Source: an uncultured Clostridia bacterium (GTDB taxonomy: Bacteria; Bacillota; Clostridia; Oscillospirales; UMGS1783). From it: a stretch of 6,722 bases of DNA. Positions 6,269-6,722 of the stretch are shown here, piece by piece; the first letter of the stretch is position 1; the number at the start of each line of letters is the position of its first letter. The stretch lies in NCBI GenBank assembly GCA_937892635.1, contig CALBKB010000027.1:1-6722 (forward strand), in the 5' to 3' direction. The position numbers and the translations under genes are program-made. Under the pieces are notes generated by a model. It did no database searches, was not told the origin of the DNA, and worked only from the letters and a program-made list of their open reading frames with translations.

Positions 6269-6722
6269 ATGGTAACACAGTTGTCTAACGGCGTGACGGT
6301 GGTGACCGAGTCGATGCCGCATCTGCGCAGTGTGAGCTGCGGGATATGGGTGCGGGGCGGTTCGGCGGCCGATCCGCAAGAGTATGCCGGCATCGCGCAT
6401 TTTAGCGAGCATATGGCATTTAAGAGTACAAAAACGCGCAGTGCGGCCGAGGTGGCCGAGCAGTTTGATGCGATGGGCGGGTATGTCAATGCCTACACCG
6501 CCAAACTGCTCACCTGCTATTACTGCACCACGCTCGACAAGCACGCGGCGCGAGGCTTGGCATTGTTAGCAGATATGGTGCTTAATCCGGCCTATCGCGA
6601 GGATGAGGTTGAGACCGAGCGCAAGGTGATTCTGGAAGAGATCGCCATGTGTGAGGACAGTCCCGAGGATCTGGTTATGGCGCGGCTGAGCGAAGGTGTT
6701 TGGCAGGAGAGTGCGTTGGGAC
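6269..6722 (+). CDS. M16 family zinc metallopeptidase, N-terminal part (3' truncated by window)
   Basis: The open frame runs from ATG 6269 past the right edge, giving 151 visible residues of a protein normally over 400 residues long. The N-terminus (MVTQLSNGVTVVTE, then SVSCGIWVRGGSAADP) matches M16B peptidases of the B. subtilis MlpA/YmxG and mitochondrial processing peptidase type. The inverted zinc motif HxxEH is present as HFSEH (H44, E47, H48) in GIAHFSEHMAFKST. The third ligand is probably Glu124 in RKVILEEI, 76 residues further on, close to the family spacing. GGYVNAYTAKLLTCYY (70-85) matches the conserved NAxT block, but Leu80 replaces the Glu often found there. A GAGG (6261-6264) lies a short 4 nt before the ATG. 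B. subtilis has a homologue shortly after pnp, so the position agrees. Natural substrates of these bacterial enzymes are poorly defined. No signal peptide is visible, so it is probably cytoplasmic. Confidence 0.92.
   Translation, partial: MVTQLSNGVTVVTESMPHLRSVSCGIWVRGGSAADPQEYAGIAHFSEHMAFKSTKTRSAAEVAEQFDAMGGYVNAYTAKLLTCYYCTTLDKHAARGLALLADMVLNPAYREDEVETERKVILEEIAMCEDSPEDLVMARLSEGVWQESALG

Noticed and set aside
6238..6288. A 16-codon frame starting in the loop of the pnp hairpin, with a purine-rich AGGGGAGAGG just upstream, overlapping the M16 start out of frame.
   Set aside because: The purine tract is one arm of a perfect hairpin and would be paired in RNA, the peptide shows no leader-peptide pattern, and such short frames arise by chance.
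4076..6544. An 822-codon open frame on the - strand opposite pnp and the start of the M16 gene.
   Set aside because: Its codons are in exact register with the sense codons of pnp, so its stops would need TTA, CTA or TCA in pnp, which this biased gene avoids. The product has no recognisable domain, crosses a terminator hairpin and two intergenic zones, and conflicts with two certain genes.

Overview
The window is a stretch of conserved bacterial translation and RNA-turnover genes, all on the + strand. The order is infB (3' end), rbfA, a DHH-family phosphoesterase of the NrnA type, truB, ribF, rpsO, pnp and the start of an M16 zinc protease. This order, the GGAGG-type ribosome binding sites, the DHH gene between rbfA and truB, and the M16 protease after pnp all point to a Firmicute of class Clostridia. 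The moderately high G+C, around half or slightly more by eye, suggests the Oscillospirales/Ruminococcaceae side. That placement is inferred from gene order and protein style, not from a database search.

Bases 1-3567 form a compact operon. infB and rbfA are 9 nt apart, and rbfA and nrnA 31 nt apart. nrnA and truB share an ATGA overlap, and truB overlaps ribF by 8 nt. No promoter or terminator was seen inside this block, so it looks like the distal part of a nusA-infB type transcript. IF2 starts translation, RbfA matures the 30S subunit, NrnA clears very short RNAs (and possibly pApA), TruB makes tRNA pseudouridine 55, and RibF makes FMN and FAD.

Bases 3557-4102 hold the regulatory part. A near-consensus extended -10 sigma-A promoter is embedded in the last codons of ribF. 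It drives rpsO through a leader of about 90 nt with mutually exclusive pairings, one of which masks the rpsO Shine-Dalgarno. A strong hairpin follows rpsO, and then the pnp leader contains a 73-nt, nearly fully paired hairpin. The 3' arm of that hairpin could alternatively pair with the pnp Shine-Dalgarno. Both leaders resemble in logic, though not clearly in sequence, the known autoregulation of S15 and PNPase.

Bases 4103-6220 encode a complete PNPase, followed by a terminator-like hairpin and, only 18 nt later, the start of an M16 peptidase that runs off the window. I found no mobile element, CRISPR array, tRNA or unknown protein system. The genes are ordinary, and the points worth a second look are the RNA leaders and a small in-frame repeat in truB.
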